The notes beneath the pieces were generated by a model. That model saw nothing but the letters and a program-made list of their open reading frames with translations. It ran no database searches and was not told where the DNA came from. Below, piece after piece: positions 31,201 to 43,100 of a stretch of 64,000 nt of DNA (position 1 is the first letter of the stretch; the number at the start of each line of letters is the position of its first letter). The DNA is from Siderastrea siderea (taxonomy: Eukaryota > Cnidaria > Anthozoa > Scleractinia > Rhizangiidae): positions 16,277,183-16,341,182 of the forward strand of contig OZ034972.1 in the NCBI GenBank assembly GCA_964030785.1. Reading direction: 5' to 3'. A program made the translations under genes and the position numbers.

Positions 31201-34200
31201 AAATACTGTTGATGTATGAACAAATCCAGGGAACTTCGATTTTGCTTCTAGTCAGCGCACACTTCGAATTATCGAGCGCACGAGTTATCAGGAGTCAACT
31301 GCAAAAGCTAACCTTTATTGACACTCACTTCTCCTTGTCGACTAACTTGCGCAGTTTGGCAAACAGTCGGTGTCTCACCCACTTGTCCACTTCCACGTTA
31401 TTTTCGAAAAATGTTTTTGATGTGATATTGAGCTATGAAAGAGAAAGATGAAATTAATCAAATCTGTTTACCGAGTTTACTCATCGCAGATTTATTAGGT
31501 TCTATATGTTGGTTTAAGAGTAACTCACCCTTTTAAACCTTGATGAGAGATCCTTTGGTCGGACCACGTATTTTGCGTAACCAATCTTGCTTTTCAAAGC
31601 GTCCGCCTATGGGGAAATAAAACAGAGAATATACATAAGTTTGCAGGCGGGTTTGTAGTTACTTTCTGCGTAGAATAACATGCTGAAATATTTAAGATGT
31701 GAGCTGGAAATGACTTTCTATTTTATCATCTTTATTTCAGTAGCAGTTCTTTGCCATAAACAAGTAAATATGTGTATACACTTAGTCTTGTTCACCTACT
31801 GTAAGCAAACCAACTGCCTCAATAAATCATTCAGTATACATTTGAAGGGGCGAGGCCCACAAGAACTGTTAGATTTTGGAGTCAAAACGGTGCTGACATT
31901 AAATTAAACTGAACTAAGTAACTTTATCTTGTACTCGAACTGCTCCATGGATACGAAAAGAGGATGAAGTCACGTGATTGTCTCAAAGAGAGAACAAACC
32001 ATAATCAGTTTGTAGCGACTTTCTAAGTGAGAATTGGTCCAGTTTTTTTTTTTCCAAAATGCAAACTGTTCACGTCTAGGTTGCATCCGCAACAAAAGAC
32101 ATTTATTTACAGTTTCAGAAAACTCAGTATTAGAGTAACTTAAAGAAAATACTGAACCACTATTGGTGGGTTTCCTTTGATTGCAATCTGTGTTCCGGCG
32201 TTGTTAACTAATACTAGAAATATATGGCATAGCCTCTCTTAAACTTAGAAAATCAGTTCCCTCTGCGGCTTTCTTTTTTAATTGAAGGTTAGGAACGGGC
32301 GCTAGCTTATAATTACGATGATACGTGCGTAGAAGCATCCCTTTGAAATTGTTTGAATATGATGATTATACTGCAGGAAATGACTGACTTGCCTTTTCAA
32401 ATACGTATTTTGTTGTCTTTTCGTCTATCCATTCGTGCTCTTTCACTCTTTTCTTGAACGTCTTCTTTATTTCGTCAATCATTGTTTCAGTCTAGAAGGA
32501 AGATTACATTTACTACAAGAGTGAAAAAATATGCTTAAGTATGCAAACAGTGGAAACATCCCAAATCACACTTCTCTTTAATCACCAGATTAACTAGTAA
32601 GGACTGAAATAACTCTCAGGGTTGTCACTTTTTTTTCACGGTTAGAAAATACGTTGTTTGGCAGCATGCTGGGAGCGAATCATTTCTCCCACTGAGTTAG
32701 TTGTTGTTACACTGTCATTAAACCTAAAAGCAAATCACATTTCTCTCTTGTGAAGTATATTTCAACACGTTTGGCCATTTTTGTCAGATAATTCACCATA
32801 TAAATACATACACAATGAACTCGAGAAAGCACACCTTTTCAATTGCAAATTGGTCGAAGAACCTCTTGACATAAAGTGAGCCAAGAGGAACGCCCATGTT
32901 GTCATTCGTGACACCTGTACAAGTCCGCCATCTGGGGTCTGTATCTTTCACTCCAGTAATTCGCTCGTTAAACTGTGCGCGGGCCTTACGGAATGGACTG
33001 GACAGCAAGCTTACTTTATCTCGAATCATTTGCCACACGATGTAATTGGACAGCAACCTGGTATTTATTTATAAGAAATAAACAAGTGCTTAGAAATTGC
33101 ATAAACGTTCGCAATATGTTCAGTTGGACTATTTTACGACGATTGAATTTGCAGTGTGATTTTTTCAGTTTTATATCTTTGAGGCTAAACAAGACTGACA
33201 TTTTCCAGCTCGTCATTCTGTCACTAAATTATGCTTGCTCAGTAATCCTTTCTCTCCTGAATTTTCAGCGAAAACTTCATTTTAAAACCATTTTCTGACC
33301 GTTGTCCAGGCAAACCGCCAAAAACGTTGTTTGCAACACGAAAACGAAAAACCCCTTTACTTCCATTTCGAGGCAAGAGATGCAGAAACTAATTTTTTTG
33401 ACACTTTTGTCAAGTTGTCCTTCGATTTTGCAAGAACAAATTTCCAGGTGTCCTGCATATAACCGTGGCCAGGTTCATGCAATCGTTTTCATTCATGCAG
33501 GCATGTTTCCTAAGCGCTTTCTTTTACCGTATCAGTTGGGTATCAAAACATGTTCTGGTGTTAAAAGTGATGACTTCTCTTTTAACACCAGAATTCAATT
33601 CAATTCAATTTAAATTTACCAGAATTTACCAGGGAATTAAGGATTGTCGAAACTGCACACAACATTAAACCTTGACCTACATCGAAATGCCCTGCACAAC
33701 AAAAGTCTGGAAGAATATACTAGAACTAATTTTAACCAAGTTCTCACACATTTTACCTTGAACATGCATGGTGGCTGTTCACCTTGATGTTTCTCACCAT
33801 AAATTAAGTTTATTTGAAAGGTCTGGAGTTCTTATTACAGGGTGACCGATCCAATGTTAAACATATAATATGCTGGTACTGAAGGTATAACCTACTCACT
33901 CTTTAGGAGTGTTTTTCACGAGTGTTGTCATTTTCCGCAGGTATGATGGTGAAGTGGCCAATACTACATCTGTTTCAGTTACATTTGCTCCTTTAAATAT
34001 GGCGTGCATGTGATCCAACCACGGAAACTGCAAAATCAACGACAGTTTCAGTTTTATCTACATCGCTCTGTCTATTTCATGTTGTCAACCAGAATTTATA
34101 TCAAACATTATTTGATAGACGACTCCTGGATATGAGCAAGTGTGCGCTCTGGTTGGCTTCCCATTAAACGCTATAAATTCTTATAATCCATCAAATACTT

Positions 34201-37200
34201 TTTCTTCCATTCAAAATGTGTCACGCGACGCCATTTTTCACACCTAAGACTGGGGCACATGAATTGATCTCTCCAGTAATATATCCCAGTTTGCATAAAT
34301 TGAGTGGAAATACGTTGAAGAATGTAAGGTGAAAGAGCGTTTCGATTGGTGTATCATAAACAGAAGAAGGCGGTATTAACATGCTTGTCGACAAATCAGA
34401 GCCGAACAAAAATAAAACGTCAACGTCCTGCTCAATAAATGTTTTTGACGAACTCGCGACTTGGTCATGAAATGTAACAAAAGAATACGGTAAATGCAAA
34501 CCTTTTATCTGGCTCAAAAATGTGAACTGATATTTGCCTTTGTGCATTATCTGATCTTCGAAGCTGTTTAAAACAGTTCTTGTACATTGTGGACATAGAT
34601 AATGTTACTATTCCCGCATATTTTCGCGCCAGGTAAACGATATTGTTTATATCTACGACGAGATTAAATTGTTAAATTATCACTGTCGCTTCTTGAACGT
34701 TTCTATATTCCTAAATGAGAGTAAATTTTGAGGCATATTCTCAGAAGAAAAAAAACATAAAAGTTCGGTTCTCTCACCTGTGGAACAAGTTTTATCAAGT
34801 GATGAAGTTTCATTCTTCTGTAGATTCCTTCTGCTTTGTCCTCGGCCGATGTGGTGAACTGAAAGCCAGAGACCCGACTGTTTTAGCCACTACTGACTCT
34901 AAACCTAGCACGTTTATCAACCTAATGTAAGGGTAGCGAAGATCGGTAAAACGGTTTTTCTTTTTCTAAAAGAGTCCAACGTTGTTTTCTCTTAGTGCGC
35001 AGGGCTGATGTTAATACACCTACCTTCGCAAGCTTTTTTTCAAAATCCATAATCTCGCGCATTTTTGCAGTTGTGTTGCATTTTGTTCCCAGGAGCTTCG
35101 CAACTGTCGACATGTATTCTACATATATATCCACCATCTGCACAGACAAAACAAAGCAAATCATGGCATTTAAACACTGGACAAGAGGTACAAGTACTTC
35201 ACAGTTTTAAAAGTGGCCGCAAGAGTTGTAGTTATTGAAATGAAAACTAAACTCAGAATTAAAACGAATTCTTGTGAAAAGAAAAAGCCATTGTACACAA
35301 TCACACCTCCTACCTAACGGAGTGTTGGGGAGTTGAAAACTTACCCTTTTTTATACAATCAAACAGTTTACTTACCTCAGGATGTTTAAAGTAGATTTCC
35401 CTCTGTAGACTTAACCCAGACTGATCGACCTAAGAAAATAACGAGATCAAATCCTTGGGTATTTCAGTAACTATGTTTTCTTTTTCTCTAGTTATGATAG
35501 GCCCCACTGAAAACCACGTATTGTGACGTAGGCTCCCTGACAAAAGATATTTATGTTCCTTTCCCTTGTCCTAAAATATGTTAGTGTTGGCGAGGAGTAT
35601 TGCTTTGGGTAAGCTCCGTTTGCTTGGATAGAAATAAATGACACACCTCTTGCACACCCTTTTGGGATGAATTTGGCCACTGGTGTAGCTGTTTATTTGA
35701 AACAAGAAAGCTTTAGATATCCAAACATACAAGGCCTAATTATAATCCCAGCAAAGGTGAAGGCACACCCGCCATCCAGAGACTAGAAAATGAAAAAAAA
35801 TGAGGGAGGGAGGATGATCTTGACTTGCTAGAGTAGGTATGAATCTTAACACCAGTGTCTCTCTCCAACCGTTGGAGGTAGTTCGCTATCCTCACATGCT
35901 TTATAAAGACTGTACTGTTGTGTCCCCCGGATGGCATTATGCCTGGATGCTGGTTACAGATTAACTAATTGTGTGACAGTCACATGAAAGGGTCATAAAA
36001 CAATTTATTCCTTCTTCGAAATAAATCCCCTTTAATTTGTTGTTAATGGAATACCGCAATATCAAATGGAGGTAAACTTAGTGGTAAAAGAGATTAAAAA
36101 GAGAGCAAAATACGTGTGCACAGACCAGGTAGGACCACTGTGATAAGAAGAACTTTGGTTTGATACCAGTCTGTTTTACCAGTCAGAATTCATTCTTTAA
36201 TCACTTTAGCATCTAAATTTTTTTCAATTCCCAAACATAACGAAAATTTTCATTAAAAAATGCTGAACGGTTTATATGGCCCTAGACTTCAAACTTATGG
36301 TGGCATTATTGGATTACGTGAAACGTTGAAACGGTGAATGCAAGTGTATAAGAGCGTTGAAGTGGTGCAAATACGCTCCAACAACTTCTACGGGTTTGAC
36401 TTCGGTTGATGTATTCAATTCCATACAATTGCACAAAAAGGGGACAAGAGGATCACGCAATTAATTGTCTTCGAAAATTTCGTTATTTCATGAAACTTAG
36501 TACAGACAACTAATACGTCTTTTGCACTGAAAATAATTAACTGAACTCGACTATCACCGTTTTGGACTTATCACGTGCTTAGAGTTACATACAAGAGCTA
36601 CAAGGTTAGCAAAAACTACTGTTTATTCAGCCTAGTGCCCAGCCAATCTCTTCCCGCTCACTTTACTGGGTCCCAGTCAGATAACACGTTCTCGCGGTGA
36701 ACTAGGTGACGTCAGGAAATTTCGTGTGAAGTCCAGTGAGCGGGAGAAGAACCCCTGGGTACTTAGTTTTTTTTTCTTTAGCCACACGTACCTTTATAAG
36801 GTGTTTTGTGGAATTAAGATGATCATTAGTCACCTCAACTGAGAATAATGGTGGTGCAGGGTAGTAAGTACTTTGCAGATGTTGCAATACTTTGTGAATG
36901 TCCCAAGAGGACTTGTTCCAGCTTCCATCCTCACAGATGCTCCAGGAACCGATCTGTCGAATGAAATCCAGCATAGGCCTGGGTCCGAGCCTTTCAATCT
37001 CCTGATCATCCATACATGAGCTATAAAAGTCTCTTGTTTTATGCAGAGCTTCACTATCAGGACCGTCGTCATTTGTCACATTTGACGCTTGAAGAAGTTC
37101 TTGCAGTTCACTCTCAATAACTTTGGACAGTTTAGTGAAAGTCGAATAGTCATTGTAACTTTTAGGGATGGGATTTCGTCGAATCCAGCCGCCACAACAA

Positions 37201-37460
37201 AACTTAAAAAAGTCATCACACGGGTCAACCGTAGAATCGATTGAATTCTTAATAAATTCTGCAACTCTGGTGCACTCGGGTGTTTCACACACTCCTGATT
37301 TCTTCTGACTGTGGACTTCTGAAAACATATACACGGCACGCTTTCGCTTTTCTGTCGTGACAGTGGAGTAATCAAAGTGGCGATTGAAGACAAACACCAG
37401 GAAGCCTACTGTACTTACACTTATGAAGGCTAATACGATAAAGCCATACCTCCCTGCCAT
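28201..37460 (-). CDS. MME-like: neprilysin-like M13 zinc metalloendopeptidase (17 exons, complete)
   Basis: Type II membrane ectoenzyme that cleaves peptide hormones and neuropeptides outside the cell. Exons in coding order: 37460-36792, 35429-35376, 35137-35024, 34858-34778, 34027-33900, 33057-32835, 32491-32393, 31606-31529, 31432-31329, 31013-30955, 30554-30500, 30148-30081, 29727-29597, 29426-29361, 29048-28950, 28831-28755, 28300-28201. Phases agree throughout and give 734 residues (human neprilysin about 750). A short cytoplasmic start and hydrophobic anchor (residues about 6-25) precede [18 protein letters not shown] and the [14 protein letters not shown] motif. Zinc-site residues are HEMTH (H568, E569, H572) and GENIADNGG (E630, D634). 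Substrate-binding NA is in INAMY. The C-terminus ends KCEVW, the family CxxW. It could equally be an ECE-like or MMEL1-like paralog. Confidence 0.94.
29108..29272. repeat. 165-bp inverted-repeat MITE in a neprilysin intron
   Basis: The termini CTCCTCCGCAGAGGC and GCCTCTGCGGAGGAG are exact complements. The interior is GC-rich, with CTGGAGAGAGAAAACGGGAG-type purine runs facing CGCTCTTCCCAGC-type runs. Target duplication is unclear. Confidence 0.8.
29858..29928. repeat. fold-back between neprilysin exons 12 and 13
   Basis: GTAATCTC pairs with GAGATTAC and CCCAGATCT with AGATCTGGG across a short spacer, leaving a hairpin of about 70 bases. No coding content. Confidence 0.65.
30081..30148 (-). 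CDS. MME-like: neprilysin-like exon 12: HExxH zinc-binding motif
   Basis: This 68-bp exon encodes [20 protein letters not shown] and then DNT. HEMTH supplies two zinc-ligand histidines and the catalytic glutamate. The exon is bounded by TTTTAG and GTTAGT. The third ligand lies in exon 14 (29426-29361) within GENIADNGG. Confidence 0.95.
31137..31301. mobile_element. Tigger/pogo-like MITE
   Basis: The left end CAGTTGACATCCGATAACTC and the complement of the right end, CAGTTGACTCCTGATAACTC, match at 17 of 20 positions. They resemble the CAGTYGACnnCCGATAA-type termini of pogo/Tigger elements. The left flank is TA; the right flank is not clearly TA. It begins only 28 bases downstream of exon 9. 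Confidence 0.7.
36640..36768. repeat. MITE related to the one at 27608-27755
   Basis: Complementary ends GTGCCCAG/CTGGGTAC, then CTTCCCGCTCACT facing AGTGAGCGGGAGAAG, with GTGACGTCAG inside. The family resemblance lies in the CCCAG terminus and the CACTCAC/GTGAG blocks. It ends about 25 bases from the donor site of neprilysin exon 1. Confidence 0.6.
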
Positions 37461-39264
37461 GATAGCGACTAATCGTGTCTTCTGATTTGGTCGTTATAGC
37501 GGTCTTTAACTCCTGATTTTCTCTTCAGGATGTATTTGTTTATAAACTATAACATCCGGTCTGTAAAAAGCCTCATTTTATGAAGCTACTGGCCGATGCA
37601 AGATGATATGTTTACCGAAAATGTTCGTAACATCATATCGCATATTTAGCATCAGTGCTTGACACCTGTTGATTGGGATTCACCTGTTGACTTATTTGTT
37701 TTGTGGATGCGCTCTTGTCATACACCTGTCATTAACAGTGCATTTACAATGGTGGATCAAGGGGAAGGGGTCAGGGAGTACGGACCCCCCCCCCCCCCCG
37801 CCTCCTACAAAACTTGTACTTGTCGTAAATCAAATGCATTCAAACAAAAAAAAAAAACGGAATAAAAAGAAGCCAAAAATGAGACAGGTATGAGAAACAA
37901 AAAAAATCTTTCTAAAATATTGTATTTATAAAGAGAAAAGATATTTTTATGCCGACATTATAAGGAGCTGAGGGGAAGCATATTATTGCATTTAACGTTG
38001 TAAAAAAATACCAAGGTTGATTTGTATGATCAAGATCGGAAATGACCACTTTAACAGTTTCTATTGCTTTGATAACTCTTATCGTAAGATAGCCTCAAAA
38101 TGGCAGGGAGTTAAAATAAATGCTTTCCCGTATTTGCTACGATGTAAAACCGTACCGTTGCATTTCGTTCTCGACAGACTTCATCCCATAGCAGTAAAAT
38201 TTACATGTTGAACTCTAGAAATAACAATCTCTTCCCAGTATGTCTTGTGCCAGTACCCTCGACTGTAACTGGGTTTTGCTCACAAAACTATAAATTGTTA
38301 CGTTTGGCATCGGAGGCCTACGTATAGAGACAGGATACAACCAATGAAAAAGCAGGAAAGCTGTTTATATAGTGTTTTAGATTGGTTGAATGCAAATGCA
38401 GTCTCTTGCCATAACTTACAGCTTCCAGGATGGAGCATGTCCATTTATTCTACAGCTGGTCCATGATGAATAGGAGGATTCTCCTTATTTGGTTGTCTTG
38501 CTACGCGATCCGAATCTTTCTGTAACGACCGTCAGAATAGGATCCGCTCACCAATTAATTTAACTTGTTTTTGCCAAAAAGTGAACTTTTTTAATGGTAA
38601 AAAAACGTTTTTTCGAGTGTCTGGTCTATGATTTTAGGGGTGTGAAAGTGTCGTACAAATTTGCGCTTCATGAGCCACGACAGGAGCCCATCAGATGATG
38701 GGCTCCTGGCCACGACTATAAATCCTTTAATGCGAGAACTTGGAAACCGATTTGTTCGGTCTGCATCGTAGATCTGTCTTGCTCTTAAAAATAAAAATAA
38801 AAATAATACCAATGAAGTAAACAAATTAAAAAAGGAAAGAAATATTGATCACCATTTTTTACTAGCTACAGACCTCACGCCATCCTTGAAGACCCTGGGG
38901 GCGAGGAAAAGACGGAACGGTCGAACAATTTTCTTTGCCCACTTTTTCTTCGCCCGTTCTGACTCTTTTTTTTCTATCTGCCCCTGAGTCTCTGAGGATC
39001 ACCTCACGCCTGTCCAAAGACATATATGTTTTTTCTCGCGGTACTTAACGGTATTCTGTTCACTTTTGGCTCTTGTTCCGGCTTATTATTTCTTCTCGGA
39101 AATTCTCATTAAAGAGCGAGTGTTTTAGCAACTGCCGTTTGGGTAACCATGGGTAGAGTGCAGGTATCTGCAGGTACCAACCAGCTGATCATGTCACTAT
39201 CCCGCATGCGCAGCGGCGTTAAAGTATCATCTCGCTGAAAACGCAAATCTCTTGTGTTATTAGG

Positions 39265-39301
39265 ATGATGCTAAAGAGGAGTATTAGCAAGGTTTTTAGA
39301 G
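39265..39301 (+). other. candidate alternative first coding exon of arfaptin
   Basis: A short open segment, ATGATG through to TTTTTAGAG, is followed by GTAAGA, a good donor. It encodes MMLKRSISKVFR plus one base, the same phase (1) as the annotated first exon, so it could splice to the acceptor at 44346/44347. An NRF1-like GCATGCGCAG lies about 55 bases upstream. The phase match has a one-in-three chance of being accidental. Confidence 0.3.
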
Positions 39302-39581
39302 GTAAGAAAAAATAACAATTATTTTAGCTTTTATTTTGTTGTAGTGCACAAAAAGATGCATTTTGCTTGGTTACTGAGTACTACCAACCTGGAAGTGATT
39401 CAGTGAAGTAGACAGAGGAAATAGATCCCAATTCAAATTCAGTTATATTGTAAGAATGCGATCATCGGTTCACTCAAATGTTGAAAATTTCCTTTTCATG
39501 GCTGTACCAAGATTGAAAGGTTCTTGAGGCCTCCTGTAGTCGTATGTTGATTTGTAACTGTTAAAAATCAAAACTTTGGTC

Positions 39582-39618
39582 GGAATAAGCCCGGGGGGGC
39601 CCCCCCGGGGGAATAAGC
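39582..39618. repeat. 19-base G/C palindrome between 9-bp direct repeats
   Basis: GGAATAAGC occurs at 39582-39590 and 39610-39618. Between them lie only C and G runs (CC, G7, C7, GGG; 39591-39609), an almost perfect palindrome. The geometry is that of a 9-bp target duplication around the fused ends of an element such as the one at 54569-55015, whose termini are C and G runs. Confidence 0.75.
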
Positions 39619-40059
39619 TCCGTCAGCGGCATTCTGCATTTCACATGCCATGTGGCGTGTCAGGAAAGTGAACTGCTTACTGATCTTTTGTATTTGTCGT
39701 GATATCATAAACATCCAGTCTCTTACACCCGACTGGTTTGAGGTCCTGACTGTACAGGGAACTGAATGGAAAAGAATTGAAAGAAGCAAGCAACGAGAAA
39801 CGCATATTCACACATTCAGGTCAACCTTGAGGGCCGATTGTATAAACGAAGCTTATTCAGTGTTCAGTTGTTGCAGGAACACATATAACTGTAAACCCTG
39901 TTTGCCAGGCGTCTGTAAATTAAAGAGCGTTTCAACGCGCAGGCGTCGTACGCACCCGCGACATGCCTCGCGACATCGCTGGAGCTCTTTACAAGGGAAA
40001 TATAAATCGGTTCCTCCAACTGCTCTCTCCAAGCTGCCACATTCCCGGCCATTCTATTT

Positions 40060-40140
40060 TGATAATGACGTCATTGCAGAAATAACACGTGTTCCTTTTG
40101 CGGTATCAAGTTCCCGGATAAGACAGGTCACGTCATCAAT
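40060..40140 (+). promoter_or_regulatory. arfaptin promoter-proximal CRE-like and E-box motifs
   Basis: A perfect TGACGTCA palindrome lies at 40066-40073, 80 bases upstream of the ATG. A CACGTG E-box is at about 40087-40092 and a TCACGTCA half-site at about 40128-40135. No TATA box is evident. The start context AACATGGCGG is a good initiation site. These are motif matches only. Confidence 0.5.
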
Positions 40141-40152
40141 CGTGGAAACAAC

Positions 40153-43100
40153 ATGGCGGACGACAGGGAAGGGGCAGTGGACGCTATTCGCGAGACTGAT
40201 TTAAACGACGACATGATTTCTGGTGCTATTGGAACTAATGCAACTACAAGGATTGATTTTGAAGAAGATGACCCAAGACATTTTCCTGGCATGGATGAAA
40301 TGTTGAAAGTAGCAACTGATTTACAGAGTAGTGGACACTCGGTTCAACTCAACGATGCACCGGGCGAGTCGCCCCGATTAGAATTAGAAAACTCTGGTGA
40401 GGAAATACACTGTAGTTGTTCTGGCGTTTCCCTCAGATTTTAGCTGTAGTGTGTTTCTCATTGTCGCAATACAGCTGGGAACACTCGCGTTTGTCTATTT
40501 TACGTTTGGTTTCACATGTAAGCTTGATAATATCCTCAAAAGTGATGTGAAGCTTAACCTTAGTTTGTGTTTACACTAAGCCCATATTTGACTGAAGGTA
40601 AAGTTTTAAGCTTCGGAAGAAATAGCAGTCTTTCTTGCCCAAATGTTTTTAAAGCTTATTTCAATCTTGTAGCATTTCACTTCATATCGTCAGTGTGAGG
40701 CCTTTAATAGAGTCGTTGAAATCAGACAAGTAACGTTTTCAACCTGTACAATGTTACTTTTAAAAGAGGATTTCCCTGATTTTTCTGTCCCGATTTAGTT
40801 CTTTCTACGGAACAGAGAAAATAGTTGTAGTGAAGCAGCAAGATCCCCACTTATGTGTTTTATTATGTCAGACCAAGGTATAACAGGTGTTTAGCAGTGT
40901 CAAATGATTTCTTTTATTTACTATCAACGCGAACACATCTGGTGCTATTTGTTTATAACAGGTATTCTTTCATTTCTAAAGTTAGGTGGTGTACATGTAC
41001 TGTCTACTATACTGACAACAAGCAATTTAGGCTTAACCGCAGAATACCCTGCCACTTGGAAGCTATAGTTTGAAGTGGATATGTAGTCTTCAAATGGTAC
41101 TTTGGTAAATGAAAGGAAAAACGCTGTTTACTTGACTGCGTATCTGTGTATCCTTGTGAGCAAGTATACTTAAAGGAAACCAGAGGTAATAGCTTGTTTT
41201 CCCAACATATTAGACAAATCAAAGGAAAACCCTGGAAATTTGCCTCATGCTATGAGTGGGGAACTTTGCTAACACCTCATTTTGTAGGCATGGGTAACCA
41301 TGTGTCCATGTATCTAGTCTTTTCAGGGGTATAATGGCCTGGGTATAGCTTCACAGTGGCAGGGTAGTCTGCAGTTACTCTCTAATTTGTATATGGTTGA
41401 ACCTCCTGTAAGCAGCCACTCAGAGTGTCAAGTTCACAATGTACATGGTCACTGATGGGAGGTGGTTATGTATGATCGGAGTAGGAGTGTAATTTTTGAG
41501 TTAGCCTGTGGTAGTTTGATGCATAATATGAAAATACAAACCCAAAAAGTGGTATAGTTTCCTCTTGGTAATGACAGAAATGTGTTAAGCTTTTCAATAT
41601 TGTTCAGACAAAAAAAAGGTCTACCGTAAGTGCCAAAGTAACGACAGTCTGCCTCATACAGCATATTGGACAGGTTTTTGTGATAACTACAAGTCTTTTG
41701 TGACCTTTTAAGCTTATGTTGTGTGAAGACTAGCTTTAAATGTTAACTTCTACAACTTTTTAACCCTTTCACTCGTATTTATCTCAACTGATGTAACAAC
41801 TTTACAAGGGAGTTACTATTTTGGTCTATTTTTATGAAATGTTGCCACTAAATTGGTCTTGGCAAGATTTGTTAATTTCAAGAGTAAAACTCTGCACCCC
41901 CCCCCCCCCCCACCTGTAACATATTTGATACAGTTTGACCACTCCTGCAACCTTTGACATTTTTTGTTTTGCACATTTGTGTTGTGAGACATAGCTTATG
42001 TTATTCTATTCACTGAGAGCTGCAAAATGAGCTGTAGTTTGGGGGTATGCCAAGTACACCTGTACGTCTAAACAATGGGGCATTTCCGAACCTTCTTATT
42101 GTGACATTTTGAGCCAGTTTATTTCAAGGCAACAATTTCCTTCGCCAAGTTTGGTTTAAATTGCAAACTGCACTCATTAAGGCCTTTCAAATGGTGTATC
42201 ATTCATGGACATTGAAGTTTTAAGAAATGATGGTGACCTTCACAGTTAAAGATATCAACTTGAGCAGTTGATGAAACTAAAAATACAACATGAAAAAATT
42301 CAGGCTTGAGCAGATTGGAACCCATGACCTCTGTGATACCAGTAAAATACTCTAACTGAAATCCTGTTCAAGCCTGAATCTTTTCAGCTTGGTGCCTTAT
42401 CAACTGCTTAACTTAATATCTTTAACTGTGAAGGTCATCATTTCTTATTTCATCCGCAGTTCACATAATTATATGATAACTTCATATATTCATTGTCATT
42501 GAAGTTTTACAAGTTTGGAAAAAAAGGGTATATGATTTAGTCCTCCACATGATGTCAACTGAACCCATTTGACTTCGAAACATCTTAAGGTATCAGGGTA
42601 CCCCAAATGACAACATTGTGTTTTCACCGTTTGAGCGTCAGGCATTTCACAAGCACCCTAACAAACTATATATTTTCTGAAAGCTTAATATTTGAAGATT
42701 ACGAAAACGTATTTAGATAAAGAAAAAAGACAACTGTGTCGAAAATAGAGACTACGTTTTTAAATAGTACATCGTTCACAAAATCAGTTCCACTCCAGTC
42801 GAGAATGATCTGGAGAGAAAGACAAACATCGCGCCGAATTCTTCACACCTTTGTCTCAAAAACCATGTATCAGAATTTTTGTATCTGGCCTGGTTTGTTT
42901 TCTGCACTCAGTTAAACTTTGAAGTTCGAAGAAACACCTCTTCTCTTTCTTTTACGGCTCATAACTTTTGAATAAAAGCAAAAAATAAAATTCGGAGACA
43001 CGGTTTTGGTGTCAAATTATGTGGCAACATTGTTGCCAAAGTTGAGCTAAAATGGTTGAAAACTCGCTGAACGCGAACTTAAAATGTGCGCCCAATTTCT

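Larger units (their letters stand above)
28301..36791 (-). other. introns of the neprilysin-like gene
   Basis: Introns longer than 300 bases are 28301-28754, 29728-30080, 30149-30499, 30555-30954, 31607-32392, 33058-33899, 34028-34777 and 35430-36791; 32492-32834 is just over. They contain a fold-back (about 29858-29928), a hairpin at about 33552-33593 and a MITE at about 36640-36768. The shorter intron 29049-29360 holds an inverted-repeat element (29108-29272), and the shorter intron 31014-31328 holds a Tigger-like element (31137-31301). Nothing else is recognisable. Two of the sixteen introns start with GC rather than GT (after exons 7 and 16). Confidence 0.75.
37461..40152. other. divergent intergenic region between neprilysin-like gene and arfaptin
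   Basis: The two genes are transcribed away from each other across about 2.7 kb, so both promoters should lie here. It contains a C15 homopolymer near 37786-37800, a perfect hairpin GGAGCCCATCA-GA-TGATGGGCTCC at 38684-38707, a candidate alternative exon (39265-39301), the G/C palindrome (39582-39618) and CRE-like sites near the arfaptin start. No other gene is supported. The 184-codon ORF at 39650-40204 overlaps the arfaptin start in another frame and shows no domain. Confidence 0.65.

Noticed and set aside
39650..40204. 184-codon plus-strand ORF overlapping the arfaptin start
   Set aside because: It runs in a different frame from the arfaptin exon, has no recognisable domain, and ends inside that exon. 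The arfaptin frame has clear homology and a good start context.
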